64,000 bases of DNA from Naumovozyma dairenensis CBS 421 (GCF_000227115.2 NC_016483.1:868001-932000); one strand, 5' to 3'. Positions 20,339 through 32,102 are shown, numbered from the stretch's first letter. Made by a program: numbers and translations. Notes: generated by a model not told the origin, from the sequence alone.

Positions 20339-20699
20339 ATAAACTTACTAAAGTAAACAAAAATATATATATTAATAATAAATCATTTTTAAGAATTTTA
20401 GTATCTTTTTTTATAATTTAAAATTATAATTCTCATTATCACTGTCATCTATACTATTATTTTCTCTTCTTTTCTTCAATTAATAGTAGTTCTGTTATTA
20501 GGGAGGATATTTTTCTGATGTTATTAATTATAGTGATGTTCATTGGTAAATCCTCTTTTAAGTTTAAGCGCTAAATTATATATACGTATATAAACAACAG
20601 CCACAAGCATTTTAAAATATAAGGAAGATTTGAACAATATGAGATATATACAAGAGGAAACAGGTAAGATTCCAATCACAAGACCTGCCATCACATAAA
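20339..20699. other. RPL32 to AVT5 intergenic region
   Basis: No gene is seen. It is AT-rich, with TATATACGTATATA near 20578-20591. MAP2 and MRP21, present here in S. cerevisiae, are missing without obvious remnants. Confidence 0.5.
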
Positions 20700-22115
20700 A
20701 TGGCCTCTACTATACGATATGGTGTTCTTACTTTATTACATACAGCATGCGGAGCAGGAATATTGGCAATGCCATACGCTTTCAAACCATTCGGCCTAAT
20801 CCCTGGGTTTATAATGATAGCGATATGTGGTCTTTGCTCCCTATGGGGGCTCATATTACAAGCAAGGGTTACTAAATATTCGAAAACTGATGATAATGAT
20901 GATACTGCTAATGATAGATCAGTCTCGTTTTTCAGTCTAACACAGATAATTAATCCAAATCTGAGCGTCATTTTCGATTTGGCAATTGCAATCAAATGTT
21001 TCGGTGTGGGTGTATCATATATGATTGTAGTGGGTGATTTAATGCCTCAAATTTTGTCACATTTAATACCAGAATCACATTCAACTTCTTCACTTTTATT
21101 AAGTAGAAATTTCCACATTACAATCATGATGCTTTGTATTGTGTCTCCATTATGTTTTATGAAAAATCTAAGCTCGTTAAGATATGCATCAATGGTAGCA
21201 ATTTCGTCCGTGGTGTACCTTTGTGTATTAGTGGTTTTCCATTTCTTATCCCCATCTCAAGAAATTAAAGATTTAAAAGGTGAACTATCGTATTGGTTAC
21301 CTAATAACGAACCTTCACCCTTAGTGACACTCCCAATTTTTGTCTTTGCTTACACATGCCATCATAATATGTTTTCAGTAATAAATGAACAAATTGATAA
21401 TTCATTCCATAATATCAAGAAATTAGCAATAATTGCCATGTCTTTGGCATTTTCATTATATATCATCATAGGTGGATCTGGTTACTATACTTTCGGAGAT
21501 AATATTGTTGGTAACATCATCACCTTATATCCTCAATCAGTATCGTCTACAATTGGTAGAATGGCAATCGTATTTTTAGTTACATTAGCATTCCCATTAC
21601 AATGTCACCCAGCAAGGGCTTCAATCCATCATATCATCTTGTACATAACAATGAAAATTAATGATGCAAAAGAAATCAAACCATCCAATCCGCAACAAGA
21701 ACCTTTAGCACTAAGTGCTAATAATCAGGAAAGAGCAATGTTAATTAGAAGTGAAAGAAGTGATACATTAATAGAAGAAGAATCACCGTTGCAACCTGTA
21801 ACAGTGCCTCTGGAAGGAAAACAATTTATCCTTATTACCACGTCAATATTGATCTGCTCATATCTTTTGGCCATTTCAGTCTCTTCTTTGGCTCATGTAT
21901 TGGCAATTGTTGGTGCCACTGGTTCTACATCAATTTCTTTTATCTTACCAGGTGTCTTTGGTTACAAATTGATTGGATCTGAGATGTTGACGACAGAACA
22001 ATTGCCTATAAAAACAAGGCTATTTAAATATTCAGGCTTGTTATTATCTATATGGGGTGTTTTTATTATGATAACATCTCTTGCTGCATCTATATTGTTG
22101 GGTGCATCACATTGA
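20700..22115 (+). CDS. AVT5: Vacuolar amino acid transporter, AVT family (Avt5-like)
   Basis: This is a member of the amino acid/auxin permease family, 471 residues, with about eleven membrane segments beginning MASTIRYGVLTLLHTACGAGILAMPYAF, the family's signature first helix. A hydrophilic acidic loop (about residues 338-370, NPQQEPLALSANNQERAM and on) precedes the last segments. Position between RPL32 and TEL1 matches YBL089W (AVT5); Avt6 is its duplicate on the sister block, so the A/B naming rests on synteny. Relatives export amino acids from the vacuole. The substrate of this copy cannot be read from the sequence. Confidence 0.9.
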   Translation: MASTIRYGVLTLLHTACGAGILAMPYAFKPFGLIPGFIMIAICGLCSLWGLILQARVTKYSKTDDNDDTANDRSVSFFSLTQIINPNLSVIFDLAIAIKCFGVGVSYMIVVGDLMPQILSHLIPESHSTSSLLLSRNFHITIMMLCIVSPLCFMKNLSSLRYASMVAISSVVYLCVLVVFHFLSPSQEIKDLKGELSYWLPNNEPSPLVTLPIFVFAYTCHHNMFSVINEQIDNSFHNIKKLAIIAMSLAFSLYIIIGGSGYYTFGDNIVGNIITLYPQSVSSTIGRMAIVFLVTLAFPLQCHPARASIHHIILYITMKINDAKEIKPSNPQQEPLALSANNQERAMLIRSERSDTLIEEESPLQPVTVPLEGKQFILITTSILICSYLLAISVSSLAHVLAIVGATGSTSISFILPGVFGYKLIGSEMLTTEQLPIKTRLFKYSGLLLSIWGVFIMITSLAASILLGASH

Positions 22116-22286
22116 ACAAGCCGTTATTTAAAAGAAAATAAAACATTAAGGTTTTTTTGTTTTACTTTCGCTAATACTTTGCACAGAAACTTTTTTTTAT
22201 AATCTTTCTATCGTACTATTATCTAAACCTACTTTTTATATAATTCTATTTATGCATATTCTAAAAGACAAAAAAAAATTAACCTC

Positions 22287-25200
22287 TTAATAGAATGGTG
22301 ACCACCCCATATAAATAACTGCCAAATGTGCTGGGTCAGTGGCTTGCTGGATCAATTCTTGGACTGTTGCTTCGACACTTAATCCACTCCTTGTTAACTT
22401 GTCTTCAACACCTTTTAAAGCTCTTGTAGATTCCCCATTCTCACCGTCATGCAAACTTACTACACCTGACGTGGTAGGTTTATCGGCACCGTAATGTGCA
22501 CTCTCTTGCTCTAACAAATTAATATGCTTTCGAACAGGTGACATTACCCATGAATAAAGAGGATCCCATTTTAATATGTTCAATACACACATAACCTTTT
22601 CTGAATCTTTTCTCAATACAGAATAAACTTTTTCACAACTTCTCCTAAATAGACCATCCACACCCGTTACACCTAAACCATCAACCATATCCCTAGTCAA
22701 CCGAAAGGGGACTAACTCTGGTATAGGTAATAATCGACCTTGATCAAATGAAATCCCTAAATCAATATGAATAGGTTCACCTGTCGAACGATCTAACAAA
22801 ATATTATTCAAATGCCTATCACCTAAACCAAGAATATGGCCAACAATGGAAGAGGCCGCAGCTCCCTTACTGTAACGTTGTTTACTTCTAAACCATGCAG
22901 AAGGTTCTAAAAATGAATTAAAAAAAAAGTTCCTTAATTGCGGTTTAATCTTTTCAGTTAGTTTCAAATATACCTTAATCCTTTCATCATTCGATTTATT
23001 TTGTACTGCTTTCATCTCTTTCCTTGCTTGCTCAAAACGAATTGGATCATCTTTATGCAAATTAGATAATACTTCATGTAAAGATATCGAATTCGGTACA
23101 AATTCGATAATACCTGCACGCGGACCCAAGGGAATAACTTTGTATGTGCGAATGCCAAGCTCCATTTTCCTTAGTCCCTTGTTTTGCCTTAGAATTTTAT
23201 TTACTTGTTGGAATACTTGTTCCATAATTGAATCTTGTCGTAAATCATCATTACTTCCTTTCATTAATACTTTATGGACAGTACCGTCAGATACTGTGAA
23301 TTTTATAATTTTCGGTAAAGATAAACCAGTGGTAGTAGAATGAACTGTTTCATCAATAGCTGTAATATAAGGTCGAGCTTTCCTTCCATCTTTAGAACAT
23401 GTGATGGGAAAGTTACCAGTTGGCAGCGGTAGCATGGTGTCTCTCAATATGTTACACCAGTAATCTCCAATCTTCAAATTTGAAAGGTGTAGAGTCCTTG
23501 AATTTTGAGTCGTCTTATAATTTGCTAGTTCCACAGATTTAACACAAAATTCTTCAATGGGCATTACAAACTTTCTATAATACTTACCAGATTCATAAGC
23601 TTTTAAATCGTTTAAAATCGTTTCAACGGCAGTGATCCTGGATACTATACTTTGCTCTTGAGAATTCTTATCATAAAGTTTAATACTGATGACTGAGTAC
23701 AGCGTATCATAGGGCAATTTATATAGCAACCTTTTCATAGTTAATTGTAAGACATTCTGGAATGGAGTTTGATTTGTACTCAGTTTGGACGATATTTGGT
23801 TTATCCAAGGCAAAAATTTCCAGCTAGGTATAGCTCCAATCTCCTTTTGTAATCGAATATTAATTTCATTTTCTTCATCATTCCCAAACCACAACGCACA
23901 AAACTTATCCATTGCAGTGTCGTCATGCTTATCACTGAAAGCCAGAGTGTTGATATAAAAATGAAGGGCCATCCATAAGAATGTGATTCGTTCATTGACA
24001 GCATTCATCATTAATTCCTTATCCCTAAGGACTTGAACATTTATTTTAAAATAGTGTCTTCTTGCATCTTTCCTCTCTTTGTCCGATAAACTTGCGTTTT
24101 TGTAGATCTTGTCTAACATTTGTAGGTGGGAAATTCCACTATTATATATACGAGTTTTCTCTGGAATTTCACCACTATCTTGGGATCGTTTTACTTGCTC
24201 ATTCAAGAAATTTGCCAATGCCATGAATATATCAGCCCGTGCGCTATTTTCTTTCAAACTAACCGCCCATCTGTCGATATACCTTTTGTAAATTGTTGAC
24301 GGAGTTTCCAATCTCATTTGTGAACTCCATGTTACTAAGTGAGAAATAATTTGGTCTTTAGAAATGGTGATTAATGATAGTAGTCCTACCGCACCTGCCT
24401 CAGCATCGTTTGTTGTTTCACCTGGCTGTAACAAATTTTGCATTATTTTTATAGGTGCATTAACCTCATTTGAAGACCACATAGCCTTGGCAGATATATA
24501 CGAATTCAGAGTTTCAATAGCAATTTTTGCGTTTAAATCTGCCTTTTCACCTTGGTTCTTCATTTCTTCAGCAATGTTATTTAATAAGAATGAGTTTCTC
24601 AATGCATCTTGGGAAGCATTGTATGTTAAGGCTTGTTCGACAAAATTGGATAAGTGAATCGCTGAAATAACTTCCATTTGACCCGGTGGAATGATATTAT
24701 TCTCTTTGCAAGTAGAGATTAGCGTAGGCAGAAGATACCGAGCGTTCAAATTCGTTTTATAATCTTCAAAATCAGTACTTGTCAACTTTCGATCGTCTAT
24801 TGAATGGAGTGTCTTAAAAAAATAAAGAAGCTCTGATGGTAATGTTACCAGCTTCACAAATTTCTTAAAAAGTGAAACTTCAGCTACTGTCTCGTACCAT
24901 TCCATTTGTGTCCTGAAGTGATTGCGCCATTCTATAACAGTAAGTAATGAATGTTCAAGACTTTTATTAGAAGCCGTAGGTTCATGTACGAGTTTCTTCA
25001 AACAATAATACAATCCTTTTTCCTTGGTATTCACTTGCTCTGGAAATGGTAGGTCCCAAGCACCTAATTGTAAGCTCCATTTATATTCTTCATTTGAAGT
25101 CTCATCACTGTTTTTCTCTGTCAAGCCATTTGCAACGAAGTAGATACCATTTGATCCTGACGAATTCATTATTGCATTCCGGTCTGCCGCAGAGATCTTT

Positions 25201-28200
25201 TTGTAATTAGAGTCAATTCGGGCACTATTGAATAAAAAGTTTTTCCATGTTCTTGGCTCCGTAGAATTAATATAGTCTATGCTTGCAGAAAGGCAATCAG
25301 GGACAGGCAATCCACTCAGTAAATTGAGGTCATCGATCTTTTCATAAATGTTACGTAGGATTAAGATATCCTTCTTTGGCGAATTAGCATACAACTCCTC
25401 ATAAAGCATGTAACTAAACGAGGTCAGATCAGCTTTCAAAGCTACATCACAAAGCATGTGTAGATCTAAGGAGTTGTACAGATGAGTGAAGTAATCAATC
25501 GATAAACGACTTGCACATCGTATCAACCTCAAGATGTTAAATACGACTTTCACCTTCTTCTCTCCATCTTCAGTATCCAAAATCTGAGCACTTTTGGAAA
25601 GTATTTCTGTAGCCCATTCTCTAATGTCTTTCTGACCATCCCTCATTGGCAAATAAACAAGATAAGGCAGCAGGTTCTCACTGAATTTAATGTTTTCTTT
25701 GAATAACGGTTGAAATATTATTAGGAAAGGCTGAGTAAACGTGATATTGTTTAACAAGGCCATGGATAATTTAAGTAGCCAGGTTTCATAGTTGTCTGTT
25801 TTCGAAATTAAATGCTCAGTAAGATAGTCGTCAAATCCAGAACCTCGATTCTCAAGACGATATACCGATCTAAACGAATCAATACTAACCGGCAGGCCTC
25901 TGTCTTTATATTTTTCATAAAGATCTACACTTATAGCAGATCCTGTTGTAGATAACTCTGAATGACTACTAACTAAAAAAGAAAGAATGTATTCCGATAA
26001 GAATAGCATTTTACAAGATCCTTTTTCAGTAAGTTCTGAAAAGAGTCTGAAAAATTGCTCATATACAAGTGACAAAGGGTTCTTTTCTTGGAAAAACGCT
26101 GGTGAATAAATATCCTTTTTTAAAACGATTGATTTGAATGGAGCATAACCCCGTATATAGGATAATTCTAAGCAAAGGCTCATCCATAACTTGAAATTAG
26201 TAGACATATATTTCTCTGGGATTTGTTTAGTCAATAAATTCTGAATACATGATTCCGTGACGGTATAATCTTCCGGAAAATGATTTAGTGGAGTTGCGAA
26301 GCCGAATAACAGGGACAATAGAATAAGTACCTGCTCATCGACTTCGCTCTGGTCAAGGATTTCGACATGTTGATAGACTTCGTTCGATAAGGTAAGGCCT
26401 TGTAATACGTCCATACAGTACTTCCAAATTCTACCGAATGTGGAAGAATTCTTTACAAGAGATTCCAGCGTGATTAATAAGGAAGCATGTATGTCTCCAT
26501 GACTTTGGTTAACATACATGAATAAGCTCGAAAACAATGTAGGAAAAACGTCATAAATATGGATATCTATTTTCGTAGCAAACAACAAAAGTGTTTCGAT
26601 AATAGATGCAGTTTCATCATGCAGGCCCGATTCGATTAAATATGGTGATATATGTTTCATGATAACGAGTAGGGCCGAATCTGTTGGTAAGCAATTCTCA
26701 TAGATAACGAAGATATACTTTAGTTCCCTGATATAGTGCAGTTTTCCAATATAGTTTTTCGAGCTTTCAAGGTCTGCCAGAATCCAAAAAAGAAGTACCC
26801 GTAAATGTTGTCTAGAGAAATCACGAAACCTGTGCTTCAAAAGCTTCGTCCCAGTAGTTAGTTCAATATGAAGTGGGTATTGGTATCTATAAGATGTAGC
26901 ATTCTTTGGAAATAAAGTATATAGTAGTGACGACTTCGGAAATGTTTTTCTTAGTAAAGATTCCATGTCGGCGCTTGAACCAAGATCAATAAATTTCAGG
27001 ATCCATCTAAATATGATAAGTTCATATTGTTTCATAATTTTATTAACACTTCTCCCCAGAAGATTATCAATCACATCAAAAATGACGGCTTTGACACCAT
27101 TGGGTGCAAAAGAGAGTGGGATGGATAAATGAATACTTTGAGTCAACAACTGACTTTCGTTTGATTTTGTAATCTCAACCAACTTCGTAAGCAACACCGG
27201 TATGTTTAACCCTTGGGAAAAATAGATAGCACTTAATTCACAAGAATATCTACCGATAAATGGTATAAGATCATGGAATCCAAACAATTCTATATCCCAA
27301 TCGATCTCTGATGCCATTTCTGCTCCTGACTTATTACACCAAAACAAAAATAAGTCAAACTTACAGCGTTCGAACAGAGCTTGCACATCTTTTAAGCCCA
27401 TAGCTTTAGTTATTATTTGTAAAGCCCCTGAAATGTAGCATCTTGTGTGACTGAATTTTGAATAGGATAATAGGTCTTCAAGTGTATATATTAAAGTGGT
27501 ATAAGACACTGTTCCGATTTTGCTCATAGCCAACGAATAGATGGCTGACATTTCTATGCTTTGCTGTGGTGTTTCGTAGACATTAGTTAGTTCAGATAAT
27601 ATAATACTAAGATTCTTGTAACCAACCAATTCCATATAGCTCGTTATTGCCGGAAGTTGTGTGATATTTATTGCTGGCCCTAATCTTTGTAGGCATGCTG
27701 TGAAAGTAGCAAATATTTTTTGTTTGCCACCTTTTATAGAACTATGAGTACTACTATTGAATTTAAGGATATTTAATAAAAGTATTGAGAGCCTGCCGGT
27801 TGGAAATCCGCCAGGAAAGGAATTTTCTTCAAAACGTGAAATAATCCAGTCCAGTATATCGTTACAGTCGGCATTTAATGGACTTTTATTATCTCCCAGC
27901 CATTGTAGTCTCAACGCATCCAAATAGTCACATAACATTTCCATTGATCCATTGTAAGTATTATATCTCCCACCTAACAATCGTTCTCCTATTAAATGTG
28001 TTAACGATTCAAAACATTCAGTGCCTATGGAAAGACCAGGAGATAATCTGGTCAGTAGTCCATTAATTGAAGGTAGGCATTGTATTAACATATAAGGAGG
28101 AAGATCAGCCATGAAATTGTAAATTATGTCTAAACATTTTGTCTGGTTAGTTAGTTTTTGAGTACTAATCAAAGCGTCGGCAGCCAATTTAATGTCTGCT

Positions 28201-30647
28201 TGATTGTAAGGGATAGTGTACGCATAAAGACGAATATCTTCATCTTTGAGCTTTTGCGATTTTTCAAATCCATCAAATTCAGAACTAATGGACTCCGGTA
28301 ATAAATTATAGGCACTTGCCAACTTGCTCTTTTTGAATTCTGTTACTATCGCAATTATATCTAATTCTTCATATAGTAGATGGGCAACATTTGGATTATT
28401 GACCGATAAAATTGCCTCGAAAAACCTCGTATATGACTTGGTTTCGATGAATTTAATCGATGATACACTTAAGGCAACGGTACTTTTGAATGCCATTATA
28501 AACTCAGTAAAATTTGAGTCCCCTGACAGGTATGATACGATGCCTAAAGTAACATGTAGCCAGTTGAATCTTTGTAAAGAAGTTAGATTATCATTATTTT
28601 CAATTAAATCTAATATTCTGTAAAGAATTTCACTTACTTCTATGTTTTCATATGTACAGCCCTCTTGTGCTTGGGTTTTTGATAGACGTACGCATTTAAA
28701 GTTCTCGCTATCTTGGAGAAGAAACTGCCTTTGTTCTTGAAACAGATTCCAAAAATAGTAATTTTCTTGCCAGGAACATGACATCCAGCCATATTTCCTC
28801 CATTTATTATCTCCCTTGACGCCTTTGGTATCTCTACAACAGAACCATGCCATAAAAATTGAGAATTCGTTTTGGGTTATAATATCTATGTCTTTGATTT
28901 GATCCCAATTGGCGTATACCCATTTTAGAACTTTAGAAGCAGACGATTTCCCAGATCTCGAGTGGTAGTGTTTTCCGTACTTCTGTAAACATCTACCAAA
29001 AAAAAAAGATTCATTGCACATATATTTTGGACCATTGATTGTTGACAGTTCATAAATGTCATATATTAGATTTATTGTTTTCGTATCGGATATCTTCAAG
29101 TCATTATAATGAATAAGTCTTGCCAATAATACACATATGACTATGCTTGATTCTGGATTTTTTAACAATGGAAGTCCCACTTTAAGGATGGTGTTTAGGT
29201 CCGCCTCTGACAAAGTAAAATCTTTTTGTGAAACTAGGGGTATAAGGGATAAAGCAGAAAAGCCAATCAGTTCAGTTACAGCAAATTTAGAGAGTATGAC
29301 CGTCAGTAACCTTTCGATTTGGTTTGCCGTAATACTAAAACTAGCTCCATACATAGCGCAAATTTGTAGACCAAATATCTGTAGATTTATCGGCTGCGTA
29401 TTATCAAGGCAACGTTCTATAAAAGAAAAAATATCATCTGAATTCTTCAAGATGTATACGGTGTTATCTTCGCATTTCCTTCTCTTGAATAAGTTTACAG
29501 ATTGATACGGTTTTTTTAATTCAAAATATGATGCTAAAAGTTTTGTAATTCCGTGTAGTCTCAACCAAGGAAGATGTTGTGCAGAGTCTTTCAATTGGAA
29601 GTCATGTGTTTCAAACCATGATATCCTCTCTTTATCTTGTTCTATGAAGGATTCGTCGAACATAAGAGAATCCAAGGTAAATGATTTCGAGGCAAAATTG
29701 GATATCCGGTGATTCAGATAATCTTCGAATCTTAATAAGGATGATTCTATGTCCAGCGGTTTCTGTCCTAACATTGTCGGCAGTTTGTTACAAGCCAACT
29801 CACTTGAGATTATATCAAAGAATGACATTTCAGTATTTATGGCATCATTCGAAATGTTCCCGATCGATATTATGTATCTCCATGTTGCATTAATCAAATC
29901 TAGAACTTCGTGAATTTTTATACAATGAGTTTTAACAATTAGTTTATTAATGCATAGGAAAATCAATCTTGTATTACCGTTTTCTTTAGTACATGCTTCG
30001 AGGTAAGACAATAATGCCCTATATATGTCCATACAATCTGTTTGTAAAGCCATACAATCCAATGAAAGAAGAATATCCAGGATGGAAAATAAGGACAATA
30101 TAGTTCGATCTGTTAAGGATACACTAATATACTTTTCGATATAAGAGCATGTCTTCTCTATGAGGGAGCTCCAACGATGTGATGTAAATTTCAATTGGAA
30201 GAGGTCGCTTTGAATGAGAGCATAAGTTGCCATTGAAAGTTGAAATGCGATAGGTTTAATTATCTCAAAAGAACCTTCATCATTTATCATTAATTCTGGC
30301 AATATTGTTAATAATTGGTTCATTGTCTTCACTTTAAATCGTTGGCATGTTTTCTCTATAAACAGTCGTACAACGTATGAAATGTTTGTAATCTTTGTCT
30401 CAGATAATGATATCTTGCTTGCATTTGATTCATTGACATCTGAAACATAACGACAGTATTTTCTATGTTCTAAATCAAGTAACTCAATGAGGGTATGTGA
30501 TGTGGATGCTAGCAATGGGGTAGGTATATCCTGGGGTCTTTGTTTTAAAATAGATACCAGTTCATCTATTGCCGCAGTACGTTCTTTAACTTTGGTTGAT
30601 GACAATGAATTCAATATATTATTGATATCTGAGGATGTTCTATTCAT
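22287..30647 (-). CDS. TEL1: Tel1, ATM-family checkpoint kinase
   Basis: This PI3-kinase-like protein kinase senses double-strand breaks through the MRX complex and maintains telomeres. The 2786 residues almost equal the S. cerevisiae length (2787). The N-terminus carries the TAN motif region (LSSTKVKERTAAIDELVSIL, about 14-33), followed by a long helical HEAT-repeat solenoid and the FAT domain. The kinase domain is near 2430-2700, with GLGDRHLNNILL (about 2605-2616) and the activation segment HIDLGISFDQG, where DLG replaces DFG as usual in this family. The FATC tail ends ...HLAVIYMGWSPFY. The reading frame is intact over 8.3 kb. Its neighbours AVT5 and RPL23A are as in S. cerevisiae. Confidence 0.98.
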   Translation of the reverse strand: MNRTSSDINNILNSLSSTKVKERTAAIDELVSILKQRPQDIPTPLLASTSHTLIELLDLEHRKYCRYVSDVNESNASKISLSETKITNISYVVRLFIEKTCQRFKVKTMNQLLTILPELMINDEGSFEIIKPIAFQLSMATYALIQSDLFQLKFTSHRWSSLIEKTCSYIEKYISVSLTDRTILSLFSILDILLSLDCMALQTDCMDIYRALLSYLEACTKENGNTRLIFLCINKLIVKTHCIKIHEVLDLINATWRYIISIGNISNDAINTEMSFFDIISSELACNKLPTMLGQKPLDIESSLLRFEDYLNHRISNFASKSFTLDSLMFDESFIEQDKERISWFETHDFQLKDSAQHLPWLRLHGITKLLASYFELKKPYQSVNLFKRRKCEDNTVYILKNSDDIFSFIERCLDNTQPINLQIFGLQICAMYGASFSITANQIERLLTVILSKFAVTELIGFSALSLIPLVSQKDFTLSEADLNTILKVGLPLLKNPESSIVICVLLARLIHYNDLKISDTKTINLIYDIYELSTINGPKYMCNESFFFGRCLQKYGKHYHSRSGKSSASKVLKWVYANWDQIKDIDIITQNEFSIFMAWFCCRDTKGVKGDNKWRKYGWMSCSWQENYYFWNLFQEQRQFLLQDSENFKCVRLSKTQAQEGCTYENIEVSEILYRILDLIENNDNLTSLQRFNWLHVTLGIVSYLSGDSNFTEFIMAFKSTVALSVSSIKFIETKSYTRFFEAILSVNNPNVAHLLYEELDIIAIVTEFKKSKLASAYNLLPESISSEFDGFEKSQKLKDEDIRLYAYTIPYNQADIKLAADALISTQKLTNQTKCLDIIYNFMADLPPYMLIQCLPSINGLLTRLSPGLSIGTECFESLTHLIGERLLGGRYNTYNGSMEMLCDYLDALRLQWLGDNKSPLNADCNDILDWIISRFEENSFPGGFPTGRLSILLLNILKFNSSTHSSIKGGKQKIFATFTACLQRLGPAINITQLPAITSYMELVGYKNLSIILSELTNVYETPQQSIEMSAIYSLAMSKIGTVSYTTLIYTLEDLLSYSKFSHTRCYISGALQIITKAMGLKDVQALFERCKFDLFLFWCNKSGAEMASEIDWDIELFGFHDLIPFIGRYSCELSAIYFSQGLNIPVLLTKLVEITKSNESQLLTQSIHLSIPLSFAPNGVKAVIFDVIDNLLGRSVNKIMKQYELIIFRWILKFIDLGSSADMESLLRKTFPKSSLLYTLFPKNATSYRYQYPLHIELTTGTKLLKHRFRDFSRQHLRVLLFWILADLESSKNYIGKLHYIRELKYIFVIYENCLPTDSALLVIMKHISPYLIESGLHDETASIIETLLLFATKIDIHIYDVFPTLFSSLFMYVNQSHGDIHASLLITLESLVKNSSTFGRIWKYCMDVLQGLTLSNEVYQHVEILDQSEVDEQVLILLSLLFGFATPLNHFPEDYTVTESCIQNLLTKQIPEKYMSTNFKLWMSLCLELSYIRGYAPFKSIVLKKDIYSPAFFQEKNPLSLVYEQFFRLFSELTEKGSCKMLFLSEYILSFLVSSHSELSTTGSAISVDLYEKYKDRGLPVSIDSFRSVYRLENRGSGFDDYLTEHLISKTDNYETWLLKLSMALLNNITFTQPFLIIFQPLFKENIKFSENLLPYLVYLPMRDGQKDIREWATEILSKSAQILDTEDGEKKVKVVFNILRLIRCASRLSIDYFTHLYNSLDLHMLCDVALKADLTSFSYMLYEELYANSPKKDILILRNIYEKIDDLNLLSGLPVPDCLSASIDYINSTEPRTWKNFLFNSARIDSNYKKISAADRNAIMNSSGSNGIYFVANGLTEKNSDETSNEEYKWSLQLGAWDLPFPEQVNTKEKGLYYCLKKLVHEPTASNKSLEHSLLTVIEWRNHFRTQMEWYETVAEVSLFKKFVKLVTLPSELLYFFKTLHSIDDRKLTSTDFEDYKTNLNARYLLPTLISTCKENNIIPPGQMEVISAIHLSNFVEQALTYNASQDALRNSFLLNNIAEEMKNQGEKADLNAKIAIETLNSYISAKAMWSSNEVNAPIKIMQNLLQPGETTNDAEAGAVGLLSLITISKDQIISHLVTWSSQMRLETPSTIYKRYIDRWAVSLKENSARADIFMALANFLNEQVKRSQDSGEIPEKTRIYNSGISHLQMLDKIYKNASLSDKERKDARRHYFKINVQVLRDKELMMNAVNERITFLWMALHFYINTLAFSDKHDDTAMDKFCALWFGNDEENEINIRLQKEIGAIPSWKFLPWINQISSKLSTNQTPFQNVLQLTMKRLLYKLPYDTLYSVISIKLYDKNSQEQSIVSRITAVETILNDLKAYESGKYYRKFVMPIEEFCVKSVELANYKTTQNSRTLHLSNLKIGDYWCNILRDTMLPLPTGNFPITCSKDGRKARPYITAIDETVHSTTTGLSLPKIIKFTVSDGTVHKVLMKGSNDDLRQDSIMEQVFQQVNKILRQNKGLRKMELGIRTYKVIPLGPRAGIIEFVPNSISLHEVLSNLHKDDPIRFEQARKEMKAVQNKSNDERIKVYLKLTEKIKPQLRNFFFNSFLEPSAWFRSKQRYSKGAAASSIVGHILGLGDRHLNNILLDRSTGEPIHIDLGISFDQGRLLPIPELVPFRLTRDMVDGLGVTGVDGLFRRSCEKVYSVLRKDSEKVMCVLNILKWDPLYSWVMSPVRKHINLLEQESAHYGADKPTTSGVVSLHDGENGESTRALKGVEDKLTRSGLSVEATVQELIQQATDPAHLAVIYMGWSPFY

Positions 30648-31146
30648 TTTTCTGTTTAATTAGAAGATTTATTAGTTTTCAGTTATTATAATCATATATG
30701 GCACATTGCAGGATTTTTTTAAAATATGTGGTTAAAAGAACAAGCGATGAATTTGTCTCTAGTAATGTAACTTTAACTTAGACTAATATTGAAATTCAAA
30801 GACTTCTTCCAGATCGAAAACCCAGCTATAAAGTTGTTTGTTTTCGTTATCTGTACCTGTGCCAAGTAGTTGTGATTCTCGATTTGTGAATTGTTCCCAT
30901 TGAATGCACGTACGTACTCAATGGACTGTGTAGCTAAGGAAACTAAGGCAAAAACACAAGTTTAGCTTAAAGTCATATATAATCTAATTATATAAAGTAT
31001 GCTTCTATGATATCTAGATAGACAATTCTCTCTGCTATTCGTTTGAATGAACGGTATGATGATATTAAGATGATATTTTATTTAAAAATGAGTTAAGGAT
31101 TTTGTAAAAGTTATTAATAATAATTTTTTGTAGCAGTACTACTATC
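30648..31146. other. TEL1 promoter / RPL23A terminator region
   Basis: No gene is seen. It is AT-rich and lies between two minus-strand genes. Confidence 0.5.
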
Positions 31147-32102
31147 TTACACAACAACACCGGAGTTAGAAGCAACTCTTGGCCATAAATCGGCACATTC
31201 TTTACCGACTGGACCAGTAATGGCGGAACCCTTCATTTCACCCTTTGGATTAGCAATGACACCGGCATTATCTTCGAAATATAAGTAAACACCATCCTTT
31301 CTTCTCCAAGATTTAGATTGACGGACAACAATAGCTGGCATAACCTTCTTTCTTAATTCTGGTTTACCTTTCTTAACAGTGGCCATAACCATATCACCTA
31401 AAGAGGCAGCGGGTAATCTACTTAATCTAGAACCAGAACCTTTGACAGCGATGATGTACAAGTTTCTGGCACCTGTGTTATCGGCACAGTTCATGATGGC
31501 ACCAGTTGGTAAACCTAACTACATTGAAAGTTCCATAATAAATTTATTGAAAAACAATAAATGAAAAATAGGATATTTGTTAGTAAAGATATTATTATGC
31601 GATCTCCTCCGATTTTTAAAGTAGAAAGTTTTGTTAGTTTCCATCCCTAACGATTTTCATGCAAGTGTAGATGTTTTAATTCATATAGTGATGTATGAAC
31701 AATCTCGTTCTAAGGCCTATTTATGTTTTGTCCAACGTACGCACCTCAGTGTGTATTAATAATATATACTTATCCTTCATTGTAGGTAAATGGAATTAGT
31801 GCTTGTTTGACTGGTAGTTTCTTAATTCTTCAACATTGCCTCATAAAAAGTGGACGGGGACAGTCATCTATCGATTTTTGTTTATTATTTTATTTATCGT
31901 TCATTTTAATTCATATTTGTTTAAACTCGCTCATTCCGTCATACGTTCTCTGCCTTATGGGATAGCTCGAATCTTAACCATATTACCAAACCTGAATAGG
32001 GATGAATCCTTTCTACTTTGTTTATTAATTCTTGGTTGCTTTTTGTGGGAATTTACATACAGAGATTCTGAATTTTGTACCTTGAGCACCGTTACCAGAC
32101 AT
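31147..32102 (-). CDS. RPL23A: 60S ribosomal protein L23 (uL14), two exons
   Basis: Exon 1 is 32061-32102 on the minus strand and encodes [14 protein letters not shown]. Exon 2 is 31147-31518 and starts [16 protein letters not shown]. Joined in phase 0 they give 137 residues, the exact S. cerevisiae length, and the split after codon 14 is also the same. Exon 2 alone opens at an internal Met (31494) and would miss the conserved N-terminus. The protein is uL14, near the factor-binding and intersubunit face of the large subunit. Codon use is strongly biased. The position beside TEL1 identifies the RPL23A copy. A Rap1-like site lies upstream in the region shared with CDC27. Confidence 0.97.
31519..32060 (-). 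other. Spliceosomal intron of RPL23A
   Basis: A 542-base intron carries 5' splice site GTATGT (32060-32055), branch site TACTAAC (minus strand of 31579-31585) and 3' splice site TAG ending at 31519, about 60 bases after the branch site. The intron position is the same as in S. cerevisiae RPL23A/B. Confidence 0.96.
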
